Part shown: positions 13,608 through 20,958 of the stretch, in pieces | Position numbering within the stretch: position 1 is the first letter of the stretch | How the letters are laid out: the number at the start of each line of letters is the position of its first letter | DNA from: Clostridiales bacterium | Lineage (GTDB): Bacteria; Bacillota; Clostridia; Oscillospirales; Oscillospiraceae | Length of the DNA: 27,764 nt | Direction: 5' to 3' | Assembly: GCA_004556345.1 (NCBI GenBank) | Contig: SFHQ01000022.1 | Coordinates: 1-27,764 of the forward strand | The notes under the pieces: generated by a model | Told to the model about the DNA's origin: nothing | What the model saw: only the letters and a program-made list of their open reading frames with translations | The model's database searches: none | Program-made: the position numbers and the translations under genes

Positions 13608-13846
13608 GCTTCAAGAGCATCCGCGAGTTCAAGGACTGCATCATCCGTGGGGGAGAGCCGGTGTTTGCCTGGAAAGGCGTTCGCTATGGCGTTTGTTTTC
13701 ATGGGGAGGGGTATTGCATTGCCCATGAAGATGGAAAAGGGGAACAGCTTTGCAAAACCCCGGATGAGGTTCTGGAGTATATTGTGAGCGGAGATCGACT
13801 GAGAGATGTGATCACGCGAGTTACTGTAGTGGAACGCTCACTTTGA
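13604..13846 (+). CDS. Small hypothetical protein coupled to the CstA-like ORF
   Basis: This 80-residue ORF starts inside the stop codon of the preceding gene (ATGA overlap), so translation is probably coupled. The sequence begins MSFKSIREFKDCIIRGGEPVFAW; it has a Gly/Tyr/Cys-rich centre and a C-terminal segment PDEVLEYIVSGDRLRDVITRV. There is no transmembrane segment and only two well-separated Cys. The family is not recognised. It does not resemble E. coli YbdD, the small protein found after cstA there, but the tight coupling suggests it originally accompanied a full CstA. Confidence 0.6.
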   Translation: MSFKSIREFKDCIIRGGEPVFAWKGVRYGVCFHGEGYCIAHEDGKGEQLCKTPDEVLEYIVSGDRLRDVITRVTVVERSL

Positions 13847-13894
13847 GCGGAGGGAGAAATTTCGGGGATAATCGACAGAACTGCCAATCTGTTC

Positions 13895-13923
13895 TTGCAA
13901 TATGAGGGAAAGTTTTGTATAAT
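13895..13923 (+). promoter_or_regulatory. Promoter of hpf copy 2
   Basis: -35 TTGCAA (13895-13900), 17-nt spacer and a perfect -10 TATAAT (13918-13923). The predicted start is about 60 nt before the gene. Confidence 0.75.
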
Positions 13924-13989
13924 ACAGACAGAAAGAGACAGAAGCCTCTTTCCCCCATCCCTTCCGTAAGACAGAAAGGAGACGACATC

Positions 13990-14535
13990 ATGAAGATCCA
14001 GTTTGCAACGAAGCAGATGACTGTACCCGAACGGGTCTATTCTCACGCAGAGCATCGGATCAATGAGTTGGACCCATTCTTCCGCGGCACGCCGGAGGCC
14101 GCTGTGGTCTTTGGCGCTGAGGACGGCAAAGCCGTGGTAGAGCTGACCATCTTCGCCGGGTCCACCATCTTCCGGGTGGTGGAGAAGACCTCGGACATGA
14201 TGGTTTCCATCGACGCCGCTGTTTCCTCTGTCCGCCGCCAGCTGCGGGAGAACTACGCCCGCCTGCCCAAGGAAGTCAACGCCGATGCCTTTGAGAAGGA
14301 GACCGATGAAGTGACGTTCATCCCCGAACTGAACCGCTTCGATGCCCCCGCCTATCAGGTGGTCCGCCTGAAGAACTTCTCCTTTGGCAACATGACCGTC
14401 CAGGAAGCGATCCTCCAGATGAACCTGATCGGCCACGCCTTCTTCGCCTTCCGCAACGAGGAGAAGGACGGCGCGTTCTCCGTGGTCTACCGCCGGAACG
14501 ACGGTGGGTACGGCGTGCTGGTGGACATCGACTGA
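13990..14535 (+). CDS. hpf: Long-form ribosome hibernation promoting factor (copy 2)
   Basis: The 181-residue protein has the same two-domain plan as the product at 2118-2660: an S30AE domain (about 1-100, MKIQFATKQMTVPERVYSHAEHRI) and a dimerisation domain (about 122-181, VQEAILQMNLIGHAFFAFRNEEKDGAFSVVYRRNDGGYGVLVDID). The C-terminal halves of the two copies are nearly alike. The N-terminal ribosome-binding domains are more divergent, and this copy has fewer Lys/Arg in the middle helix (RRQLRENYARLPKEVN against RKNKSRLEKRLRKE). The frame is open upstream to 13915, but ATG 13990 has AGAAAGGAG nearby and matches the family start. It is monocistronic. Confidence 0.94.
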   Translation: MKIQFATKQMTVPERVYSHAEHRINELDPFFRGTPEAAVVFGAEDGKAVVELTIFAGSTIFRVVEKTSDMMVSIDAAVSSVRRQLRENYARLPKEVNADAFEKETDEVTFIPELNRFDAPAYQVVRLKNFSFGNMTVQEAILQMNLIGHAFFAFRNEEKDGAFSVVYRRNDGGYGVLVDID

Positions 14536-14605
14536 CGCCCGGCCTGCGGGCCGCTGGCTCCTTTGCACTTGCTTGACCGTTAGCAGGAAACTGAATAACC
14601 GCGAG

Positions 14606-14639
14606 GCGCTCCCGACAAACATCGGGAGCGCTCTTCTTA
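14606..14639 (+). terminator. Intrinsic terminator of hpf copy 2
   Basis: A perfect 10-bp stem (GCGCTCCCGA/TCGGGAGCGC, loop CAAACA) is followed by TCTTCTTAT. The gene on the opposite strand ends immediately after it. Confidence 0.8.
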
Positions 14640-14837
14640 TGCGTCTAACTTGGGGAGGAAAAGGGCATCTACTGTAGTGCCCAGGATGCGGGCCAGCTGA
14701 AAGGCCAGGGGGAGGGAGGGGTCATATTTTTGGTTCTCAATGGCGTTGATGGTCTGGCGGGAGACGCCGCAGCGTTTGCCTAACTCTTCCTGGGAGAGGC
14801 CCAGCTCCTTGCGCAGGGCGCGGACGTGGTTTTCCAT
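14637..14837 (-). CDS. XRE-family helix-turn-helix regulator (66 aa)
   Basis: The protein is little more than one Cro/CI-type HTH: MENHVRALRKELGLSQEELG, recognition helix region RCGVSRQTINAIENQKYDPSL, and PLAFQLARILGTTVDALF, ending in LPKLDA. This is the short YozG-like group. It lies 3 nt downstream of a small membrane-protein gene and is very likely co-transcribed with it. Two near-palindromic sites at the shared promoter (15156-15173 and 15202-15219) are good candidates for autoregulatory operators. Confidence 0.92.
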   Translation of the reverse strand: MENHVRALRKELGLSQEELGKRCGVSRQTINAIENQKYDPSLPLAFQLARILGTTVDALFLPKLDA

Positions 14838-14840
14838 GGG

Positions 14841-15137
14841 TTATCCTCCCAGCTTGCGGTTGTAGTAAGCCAGGGAAATGGTGAAGAAAAGTAGGGCCAC
14901 GATCAGGCAGACTATGGGATGGAGCCAGACGGTGCCGCTGGTGACGGCGAAGAGCACCATACTCAGGAGCAGGAAGACCAGCGTCCCGGCGAAGGAGACG
15001 ATGCAGGATTTTCCCAAGATCATCTGGCGGCGCTCGTCGCCCCGGCGGAAGAGGTGGAGCAGGGTGCGGGTCGTCAGGATCAGCAGGACGGCCAGGATAA
15101 CGATGGCGAGGATGAAATAGGTCAGATAGAATTTCAT
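14841..15137 (-). CDS. Small three-helix membrane protein paired with the XRE regulator
   Basis: This 98-residue protein has three predicted transmembrane helices (about 3-24, 41-64 and 70-90) separated by a basic cytoplasmic stretch (HLFRRGDERRQMILGKS), and ends in YYNRKLGG. The family is uncharacterised. Small membrane proteins next to YozG-type HTH genes are common in Firmicutes, sometimes associated with envelope stress or peptide resistance; that role is inference. The start at 15137 has AAAGGAG upstream and is chosen over the longer open frame to 15188, which would include the operator and promoter. Confidence 0.8.
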   Translation of the reverse strand: MKFYLTYFILAIVILAVLLILTTRTLLHLFRRGDERRQMILGKSCIVSFAGTLVFLLLSMVLFAVTSGTVWLHPIVCLIVALLFFTISLAYYNRKLGG

Positions 15138-15155
15138 GAAGAAGGCTCCTTTCGA

Positions 15156-15219
15156 TGTAAAGTTTCCTTGACATTGGTAGGATAGCATAGGAATGAGAAA
15201 ATGTCAAGTATACTTTACA
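15156..15219 (-). promoter_or_regulatory. Promoter with two palindromic operators for the XRE/membrane-protein pair
   Basis: On the minus strand, -35 TTGACA (15202-15207), 17-nt spacer and -10 TATCCT (15179-15184). Two 18-bp related palindromes flank it: TGTCAAGTATACTTTACA (15202-15219, covering the -35) and TGTAAAGTTTCCTTGACA (15156-15173, covering the transcription start). The centres are 46 bp apart. Binding at both would block polymerase, consistent with autorepression by the XRE protein. Confidence 0.75.
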
Positions 15220-15305
15220 AAAATGGAGTTTTCTCGATGGGTGCGCTCATGGTGTTTGGCTTCGCCAAAGGATTTGATTGGTGGTTCTAAATCTTGGGTG
15301 CTACC

Positions 15306-15572
15306 TTAGTACACTACGGCTCAGGTGCGGAAGGTGGCCCTCATTCGACCCGGCGTTGGCCGGGCCACCTTCCCCCTCGGGGAAGGCTCTGCCAACGCGG
15401 TACAAATTTGTAACGTTGTACCTTTCTATGATACACGGTACCCCACAAAGCCTTCCCCTGGGGTCAAACTGTCCGGGGGACAGTTTGATTCAGTAAAATC
15501 TTCCTTAAACAAAGGTGGCTGCGAAGCAGACGAATGAGGGCTACGTTGTGAAAGCAGTCCGTAGTGTACTAA
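15306..15572. mobile_element. MITE-like non-coding element with terminal inverted repeats
   Basis: This 267-bp element is bounded by perfect 14-bp inverted repeats, TTAGTACACTACGG (15306-15319) and CCGTAGTGTACTAA (15559-15572). At equal distance inside each end there is a second 11-bp inverted block, GCCCTCATTCG and CGAATGAGGGC. The interior is a series of hairpins: CCTTCCCC/GGGGAAGG (15368-15386) and a perfect 11-bp palindrome TCAAACTGTCC/GGACAGTTTGA (15464-15488). No ORF with a ribosome binding site is inside and no clear target duplication was found. It lies in the intergenic stretch 15220-15597, which holds nothing else recognisable. Confidence 0.65.
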
Positions 15573-15597
15573 CGTAACATCGTCCCCCACGGAACAT

Positions 15598-16275
15598 TCA
15601 TTCCTCCAGCCCCATCACGTCGATGGAGTGGTGCATGTGGATGGCCATGGCGTGGGCGGCGCCGTCGGCGTCGCGTTTGCGGAAGAAGTCCATGAGCAGG
15701 GCGTGGTCCCGGCGGGTGTCTTCGGCGAGCTGGTCCTTGTGCTGGCCGCTGACGATGGCGGCGGCGACGGCCTGGTTGATCATGGGGAGCAGGCGCATCA
15801 TAAAGCTGTTGTGGGTGGCGCGGACGATGGCGGCGTGGAACTCCCGGTCGGCGGCGGTGCGGTCCTGGTTCTGGCGGATGCACTGGTCTACGGCCTCGCC
15901 GCAGACGAGAATTTCTTCCATTTCCTCCGGGGTGGCCCGCTGGCAGGCCAGACGGGCGGCGGACGGCTCAAAGATGGCCCGCAGCTCGAAGAGGTCCCGC
16001 AATTCGCCGCGGACTTGATCTAAGCTAGAAAAGCCGTAGTCGTTGACCTGGGCGGCTTCGGCGGCGACGAAGGTGCCCCGGCCCCGGCGGACCTCTAAAA
16101 TTTTCTGGGATGCCAGGACGTGGATGGCCTCGCGCAGGGTGGTGCGGCTGACGCCCAGCTCCCGTGACAGGTCCAGCTCGCTGGGCAGCTTTTCGCCGGG
16201 GGAGAGGCGGCGCTCCACCACGATCATGGTGTACAGACGGTCCGCCGTCTGCTGGGATAAACTTTTTTTCTCCAT
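15598..16275 (-). CDS. GntR-family transcriptional regulator, FadR/FCD subgroup
   Basis: The 225-residue protein has an N-terminal winged HTH (about 8-72: LSPGEKLPSELDLSRELGVSRTTLREAIHVLASQKILEVRRGRGTFV compressed) and a C-terminal FCD ligand-binding domain (about 88-220). Candidate metal-binding His residues lie in DREFHAAIV, ATHNSF, RRDHALL and AIHMHHS. FadR-type regulators sense small organic acids. It is transcribed divergently from ilvD with 152 nt between the coding regions, so it probably controls ilvD and/or itself, perhaps responding to a branched-chain keto or hydroxy acid. This is inference from position. The ATG is followed by KKSLSQQ and preceded by AAGGAGG. Confidence 0.92.
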   Translation of the reverse strand: MEKKSLSQQTADRLYTMIVVERRLSPGEKLPSELDLSRELGVSRTTLREAIHVLASQKILEVRRGRGTFVAAEAAQVNDYGFSSLDQVRGELRDLFELRAIFEPSAARLACQRATPEEMEEILVCGEAVDQCIRQNQDRTAADREFHAAIVRATHNSFMMRLLPMINQAVAAAIVSGQHKDQLAEDTRRDHALLMDFFRKRDADGAAHAMAIHMHHSIDVMGLEE

Positions 16276-16312
16276 AAGGCCCTCCTTTTCGGGGAAGTTG
16301 GCAAATCCCCTC

Positions 16313-16341
16313 TTGACATTGCTATCCCTATCCTATAATAT
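16313..16341 (+). promoter_or_regulatory. Promoter of ilvD
   Basis: -35 TTGACA (16313-16318) with -10 TAATAT at 17-nt spacing (16336-16341), or TATAAT at 15 nt (16334-16339). No leader-peptide or terminator structure like that of ilvB is present in the ~80-nt leader, so ilvD seems to be controlled differently. Confidence 0.75.
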
Positions 16342-16427
16342 AAAGTCAGACAATGCAAGAGAGGTCATACAACTTTGTGTAGATTTTTCTCTTTGCCATA
16401 GACAGTATTTTGAAGGAGGACACCCCC

Positions 16428-18092
16428 ATGCGTTCTGATCAGATCAAGAAAGGGGTAGAGCGGGCCCCCAACCGGTCCCTGCTCTATGCATTAGGACTGA
16501 CCGAAGAGGAAATGAACCGCCCCTTGGTGGGCATCGTCAGCTCCTGGAACGAGATCGTGCCCGGTCACATGGACCTGGATAAAATCGTAGAAGCTGTGAA
16601 AGCCGGCGTGCGGCTGGCTGGCGGCACGCCCATTGTGTTCCCGGCCATTGCCGTGTGCGACGGCATCGCCATGGGCCACGTGGGCATGAAGTATTCTCTG
16701 GTGACCCGCGACCTGATCGCGGACTCCACCGAGGCCATGGTCACGGCCCATCAGTTTGACGGCCTGGTGATGGTACCCAACTGCGACAAGAACGTGCCCG
16801 GCCTGCTGATGGCTGCGGCCCGGCTGAACATCCCCACCATCTTCTGCTCCGGCGGCCCTATGCTGGCTGGTCACCTGAATGACGGCCGCCGCACCTGCCT
16901 GAGCCACATGTTCGAGGCCGTGGGTGCCTACCACGCCGGGACCCTGGACGAGAAGGGCGTGCGGGACTATGAGGAGAACGCCTGCCCCAGCTGCGGCTCC
17001 TGCTCCGGTATGTACACCGCCAACTCCATGAACTGCCTGACCGAGGCCATTGGTATGGCCCTGCCCGGCAACGGCACCATTCCCGCCCCTCTGTCTGCCC
17101 GCCGCCGTCTGGCCAAGCACGCCGGCATGCAGATCATGGAGCTGATCAAGCGGGACATCAAGCCCCGCGACATCCTGACGCCTGCCGCCTTCCACAACGC
17201 CGAGACGGTGGACATGGCCCTGGGATGTTCGACCAACACGATGCTGCACCTGCCCGCCATTGCCCATGAGGCTGGGGTGAGCATCGACCTGACGGAGGCC
17301 AACCATATCTCCGCCAACACCCCGAACCTGTGCCACCTGGCCCCTGCCGGGGACACCTTCATGGAGGACCTGGAGCGGGCCGGCGGCGTATTCGCCGTGA
17401 TGAAAGAGCTGACCAAGAAGAACCTGCTGGACACCAGCCTCATCACCTGCACCGGCAAGACCATTGCCGAGAACCTGGAGGGCGTGGAGAACCGGGACCC
17501 GGAGATCATCCGGCCCATCGACAACCCCTACTCCCAGAGCGGCGGCATCGCCGTGCTGCGGGGCAACCTGGCCCAGGACGGCTGCGTGGTGAAGCAGTCC
17601 GCTGTGGCCCCGGAGATGATGGTTCACCGTGGCCCTGCTCGTGTGTATAACTCTGAGGACGAGGCCATTGCGGATATCTACGCCAAGAAGATCAACCCCG
17701 GCGACGTGGTGGTCATCCGCTACGAAGGCCCCAAGGGCGGGCCCGGCATGCGCGAGATGCTCAACCCCACCTCCGCCATCTGCGGCATGGGCCTGGGCGA
17801 ATCCGTGGCTCTGATCACCGACGGCCGCTTCTCCGGCGCGACCCGCGGCGCTTCCATCGGCCACGTCAGCCCGGAGGCCGCTGCCGGCGGCACCATTGGC
17901 CTGGTGGAAGAGGGGGACATGATCTCCATCGACATCCCCAACTGCTCCATCGAGCTGGAGGTCTCCGACGAGGAGCTGGCCAAGCGGAAGGCCGCTTGGG
18001 TCTGCCCTGAGCCGAGGGTCAAGACCGGCTATCTGGCCCGCTATGCCAAGATGGTCACCTCCGCCGACAAGGGTGCGATCCTGGACTTCTAA
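16428..18092 (+). CDS. ilvD: Dihydroxy-acid dehydratase
   Basis: The 554-residue enzyme dehydrates dihydroxy-isovalerate or dihydroxy-methylvalerate to the 2-oxo acids, the third step of valine/isoleucine synthesis. Cluster-ligand cysteines are visible at C119 (VPNCDKNVPG) and C192 (ACPSCGSCSGMYTANSMNC). The third position seen in [2Fe-2S] homologues is replaced (SSWNEIVPGH), as in the [4Fe-4S] E. coli enzyme, which suggests an oxygen-labile cluster fitting an anaerobe. C-terminal signatures are GPKGGPGMREML and TDGRFSGATRG. ATG 16428 with GAAGGAGGA upstream is preferred over an in-frame TTG at 16410. The gene is separated from ilvBNC by 4 kb and faces away from a FadR-type regulator. Confidence 0.97.
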   Translation: MRSDQIKKGVERAPNRSLLYALGLTEEEMNRPLVGIVSSWNEIVPGHMDLDKIVEAVKAGVRLAGGTPIVFPAIAVCDGIAMGHVGMKYSLVTRDLIADSTEAMVTAHQFDGLVMVPNCDKNVPGLLMAAARLNIPTIFCSGGPMLAGHLNDGRRTCLSHMFEAVGAYHAGTLDEKGVRDYEENACPSCGSCSGMYTANSMNCLTEAIGMALPGNGTIPAPLSARRRLAKHAGMQIMELIKRDIKPRDILTPAAFHNAETVDMALGCSTNTMLHLPAIAHEAGVSIDLTEANHISANTPNLCHLAPAGDTFMEDLERAGGVFAVMKELTKKNLLDTSLITCTGKTIAENLEGVENRDPEIIRPIDNPYSQSGGIAVLRGNLAQDGCVVKQSAVAPEMMVHRGPARVYNSEDEAIADIYAKKINPGDVVVIRYEGPKGGPGMREMLNPTSAICGMGLGESVALITDGRFSGATRGASIGHVSPEAAAGGTIGLVEEGDMISIDIPNCSIELEVSDEELAKRKAAWVCPEPRVKTGYLARYAKMVTSADKGAILDF

Positions 18093-18127
18093 GCACGGGA
18101 TCTCCGAAAGACGAGCCGATGGCGGGC

Positions 18128-18157
18128 TTGACCTGCTCGGACTACATTATATATAAT
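18128..18157 (+). promoter_or_regulatory. Promoter of ilvE
   Basis: -35 TTGACC (18128-18133), 18-nt spacer and perfect -10 TATAAT (18152-18157). It gives ilvE its own start in addition to any read-through from ilvD, since no terminator is visible between them. Confidence 0.75.
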
Positions 18158-18189
18158 GAGATAACCTCAAAAGAAAGGGAGCGTTTTTT

Positions 18190-19254
18190 GTGTTAGACAT
18201 CAAGATCACCAAGACCACATCCCCAAAGGCCAAGCCCACCGGCAAGCTGGGCTTCGGCAAGATCTTCACGGACCACATGTTCCTGATGAACTATACCAGA
18301 GGGAAGGGCTGGCACGACCCCCGCATCGAGCCGTTCCACGACCTGACTCTGTCCCCCGCCTGCATGGTGTTCCACTATGGCCAGGAGATGTTTGAGGGCC
18401 TGAAGGCTTACAAGGCCGCCGACGGCTCCAACTATCTCTTCCGCCCCGACATGAACGCCAAGCGGACCAACAACACCAACGACCGTCTGTGCATCCCCCA
18501 GATCCCCGTGGAGGATTTTGTGCAGGCCGTGAAGGCCATCGTCTCCGTGGACCAGGACTGGATCCCCACCGAGCCGGGCACCTCCCTCTATATCCGCCCC
18601 TTCATCATCGCCACCGAGCCTTTCCTGGGTGTGGATGTGTCTGAGACATTCCTGTTCATGATCATCCTCTCTCCCTCCGGCGCTTACTATGAGAGCGGCC
18701 TGGAGCCTGTGGGCATCTGGATCGAGGACGAGTATGTCCGCGCCGTCCGCGGCGGCATGGGCTTTGCCAAGACCGGCGGCAACTACGCCGCTTCCCTGGC
18801 CGGCCAGGTGAAGGCTCACGACGACGGCTACTCCCAGGTGCTGTGGCTGGACGGCGTGGAGCGGAAGTACATCGAAGAAGTGGGCGCCATGAACATCTTC
18901 TTCAAGATCGACGGCAAGATCGTGACCCCCATGCTCAACGGCTCCATCCTGCCCGGCATCACCCGCGACTCCGTGCTGCAGATCTGCCGCGACTGGGGCC
19001 TGCCCACCGAGGAGCGCCGCATCTCCGTGGACGATCTGCTGGAGGCCCAGGCCAATGGCAAGCTGGAGGAGGTCTTTGGCACCGGTACCGCTGCGGTCAT
19101 CTCTCCTGTCGGCAAGCTGCGCTATAAGGACGACGTGATGGTCATCGGCGACGGCAAGATCGGGGAGATCAGCCAGAAGCTGTATGACACCGTCACCGGC
19201 ATCCAGCTGGGCAAGATCGAGGACAAGTTCGGCTGGCGTGTGAAGGTCGACTGA
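18190..19254 (+). CDS. ilvE: Branched-chain amino acid aminotransferase
   Basis: The 354-residue class IV PLP enzyme moves the amino group from glutamate to the branched-chain 2-oxo acids, the last step of Val/Leu/Ile synthesis. The PLP lysine is K194 (GFAKTGGNYAAS). Other family marks are HYGQEMFEGLKAY, YIRPFIIATEPFLG and GTGTAAVISPVG. The length and N-terminal extension fit the longer BCAT II subgroup. The start codon appears to be GTG at 18190, with AAGGGAG upstream; no in-frame ATG fits the conserved N-terminus. Terminates at a strong hairpin 30 nt downstream. Confidence 0.96.
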   Translation: MLDIKITKTTSPKAKPTGKLGFGKIFTDHMFLMNYTRGKGWHDPRIEPFHDLTLSPACMVFHYGQEMFEGLKAYKAADGSNYLFRPDMNAKRTNNTNDRLCIPQIPVEDFVQAVKAIVSVDQDWIPTEPGTSLYIRPFIIATEPFLGVDVSETFLFMIILSPSGAYYESGLEPVGIWIEDEYVRAVRGGMGFAKTGGNYAASLAGQVKAHDDGYSQVLWLDGVERKYIEEVGAMNIFFKIDGKIVTPMLNGSILPGITRDSVLQICRDWGLPTEERRISVDDLLEAQANGKLEEVFGTGTAAVISPVGKLRYKDDVMVIGDGKIGEISQKLYDTVTGIQLGKIEDKFGWRVKVD

Positions 19255-19283
19255 GCTTCTTCGATCCGGTAAGACAATCACAC

Positions 19284-19318
19284 AAACGGCAGGGCCTGCG
19301 TCAGGTCCTGCCGTTTTT
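19284..19318 (+). terminator. Intrinsic terminator of ilvE
   Basis: AAACGGCAGG and CCTGCCGTTT form the stem, extended inward by CCTG/CAGG, followed by a T5 tract. It also separates ilvE from the DUF815 gene. Confidence 0.9.
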
Positions 19319-19344
19319 CCCAAACACACGAAAGGGTGAAGAAG

Positions 19345-20661
19345 ATGGATCAACTGGTATCCCGGTTATTGCTGTACGGAGACCTGGGGGAAGAGAGCAT
19401 CCTGGGGAAGCTGGCCGGTATTTTTCAGGAGTGGAAGGGCAGCGCAACGCCCCGGCAGGTTTTGGTCCGGGGCATCTATGACCAGGTGAAGCGGCTGCTG
19501 GACCTGGCCACGGACTATGGGTTTGACGAGGATCTGTGGCAGAACTATTTGACATTTTTGCTCATGACCAACGAGAACTCCTTCAGCCTCATCACCGAGC
19601 GGGTGGGGGAGCTGGACGGAACGGTGAACCACTTTGCCAAGAGTGACTTCGGCGTGTTCCGGGCGCTGTTCCACTATGATTTCTCGGTCATCGAGAGGGA
19701 CCTGGGCATCGACTGCTTCACGACCCTGCGGCACTACAAGGCCATTTATAAGCATGAGCGCCGGTACAACAAGAATGTCAGCGAGAAAGTCCGGGCGCTG
19801 AGCCAAAAGCTGGCGGCGGCCCCGGATGAGGAGCGCTTCTTCCACCTGGTGACGGAGCATTATAAGCAGTACGGCGTGGGCCTCATCGGGCTGAACAAAG
19901 CCTTCCGCATCCAGTCCGGGCCGCACGGCGTGGGGCTTATCCCCATTTATAATACGGACAAGGTCATGCTGAAGGATCTGGTGGGCTACGAGAGCCAGAA
20001 GGAACAGCTGCGGGCGAACACGGAAGCCTTCCTGGCCGGGCGGAGCGCCAACAACGCCCTGCTCTATGGCGACGCGGGCACGGGCAAGTCCTCCAGCGTG
20101 AAGGCCCTCATCAACGAGTACTATGACCAGGGCCTGCGCATGATCGAGATCTACAAGCACCAGTTCCGCGATCTGTCCGCCGTGATCGCGATGGTGAAGA
20201 ACCGGAACTACCGCTTCATCATCTTTATTGACGACCTCTCCTTTGAGGAGAACGAGGTGGAGTATAAGTTCCTGAAAGCCGTCATCGAGGGCGGCGTAGA
20301 GACGAAGCCGGACAACATCCTGCTCTACGCCACCTCCAACCGGCGGAACCTCATCCGGGAGACCTGGAAGGACCGGGCGGACATGGAGCACGACAACGAC
20401 GTACACCACTCCGACACGCTGGAAGAGAAGCTGTCGCTCTCGGCCCGGTTTGGTGTGCGCATCAACTACTCTATCCCCAACCGGAACCAGTTTAAGGACA
20501 TCGTGCTGACCCTGGCCAAGCGGCAGGGCTTGATGCTGCCGGAAGAGGTGATTTTGGCTGAGGCCAACAAATGGGAGCTGCGGCACGGGGGCGTGTCCGG
20601 CCGTACGGCCCAGCAGTTTATCAACTACTTAGCAGGGACCCAAACAGAAACCAACGAATAA
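19345..20661 (+). CDS. DUF815 family AAA ATPase
   Basis: The 438-residue protein has an N-terminal helical region (about 1-200) and a P-loop ATPase domain (about 225-430). Walker A is GDAGTGKS (242-249) and Walker B IFIDDLSFEE (293-302); the sensor and arginine regions include YATSNRRNLIRETWKDR and LSARFGVRINYSIPN. This matches the DUF815 (PF05673) family of DnaA/DnaC-like AAA proteins, whose role is unknown. The ATG at 19345 with AAAGGG upstream is preferred over the GTG three codons earlier. It appears monocistronic, with a terminator on each side. No promoter was clearly seen, so it may depend on read-through from ilvE or on a weak promoter inside the ilvE 3' end. Confidence 0.9.
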   Translation: MDQLVSRLLLYGDLGEESILGKLAGIFQEWKGSATPRQVLVRGIYDQVKRLLDLATDYGFDEDLWQNYLTFLLMTNENSFSLITERVGELDGTVNHFAKSDFGVFRALFHYDFSVIERDLGIDCFTTLRHYKAIYKHERRYNKNVSEKVRALSQKLAAAPDEERFFHLVTEHYKQYGVGLIGLNKAFRIQSGPHGVGLIPIYNTDKVMLKDLVGYESQKEQLRANTEAFLAGRSANNALLYGDAGTGKSSSVKALINEYYDQGLRMIEIYKHQFRDLSAVIAMVKNRNYRFIIFIDDLSFEENEVEYKFLKAVIEGGVETKPDNILLYATSNRRNLIRETWKDRADMEHDNDVHHSDTLEEKLSLSARFGVRINYSIPNRNQFKDIVLTLAKRQGLMLPEEVILAEANKWELRHGGVSGRTAQQFINYLAGTQTETNE

Positions 20662-20667
20662 GCGAGC

Positions 20668-20705
20668 ATATCCTGGTCTGCCAACCACAGACCAGGATAT
20701 TTTTT
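20668..20705 (+). terminator. Intrinsic terminator of the DUF815 gene
   Basis: A 13-bp perfect stem (ATATCCTGGTCTG with CAGACCAGGATAT, loop 20681-20687) is followed by five T residues. Confidence 0.92.
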
Positions 20706-20706
20706 G

Positions 20707-20733
20707 GTAGGGGTCGCAGATCCCTGCGGCCCG
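20707..20733. repeat. Third copy of the 27-bp REP-like palindrome
   Basis: The unit matches the copies at 4805-4831 and 4883-4909 with two or three substitutions. It sits directly after the T-tract of a terminator, a typical position for REP-like sequences. The following stretch 20734-20867 holds nothing recognisable. Confidence 0.75.
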
Positions 20734-20867
20734 CCCCGTCATCCCCTGAAATTTAGCAGTCTCCTATCGCGTTTGCAAATAATGCACGAAAACGGGGGAA
20801 GAATAGGGGCAAAACTAGCAAAAGTCCATGAAAGTGAAAAGTTGAGAAACTATTTTTTCCAGACCCC

Positions 20868-20896
20868 TTGACAATCCCAGGGGGAAGTGCTACATT
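20868..20896 (+). promoter_or_regulatory. Sigma-A promoter of the hrcA-grpE-dnaK-dnaJ operon
   Basis: Consensus -35 TTGACA (20868-20873), 17-nt spacer and -10 TACATT (20891-20896) with an extended TGC. The predicted start near 20903 lies inside the CIRCE element. Confidence 0.88.
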
Positions 20897-20900
20897 AACT

Positions 20901-20927
20901 TTAGCACTCAGGGAGATTGAGTGCTAA
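20901..20927. promoter_or_regulatory. CIRCE element (HrcA operator), perfect
   Basis: TTAGCACTC and GAGTGCTAA with exactly 9 nt between, identical to the consensus. HrcA bound here would block the promoter; GroE-dependent folding of HrcA and heat inactivation are the known triggers in Firmicutes. Confidence 0.97.
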
Positions 20928-20958
20928 AAGAATGAAAAGGCCAAAGGAGGCCTGAGAA

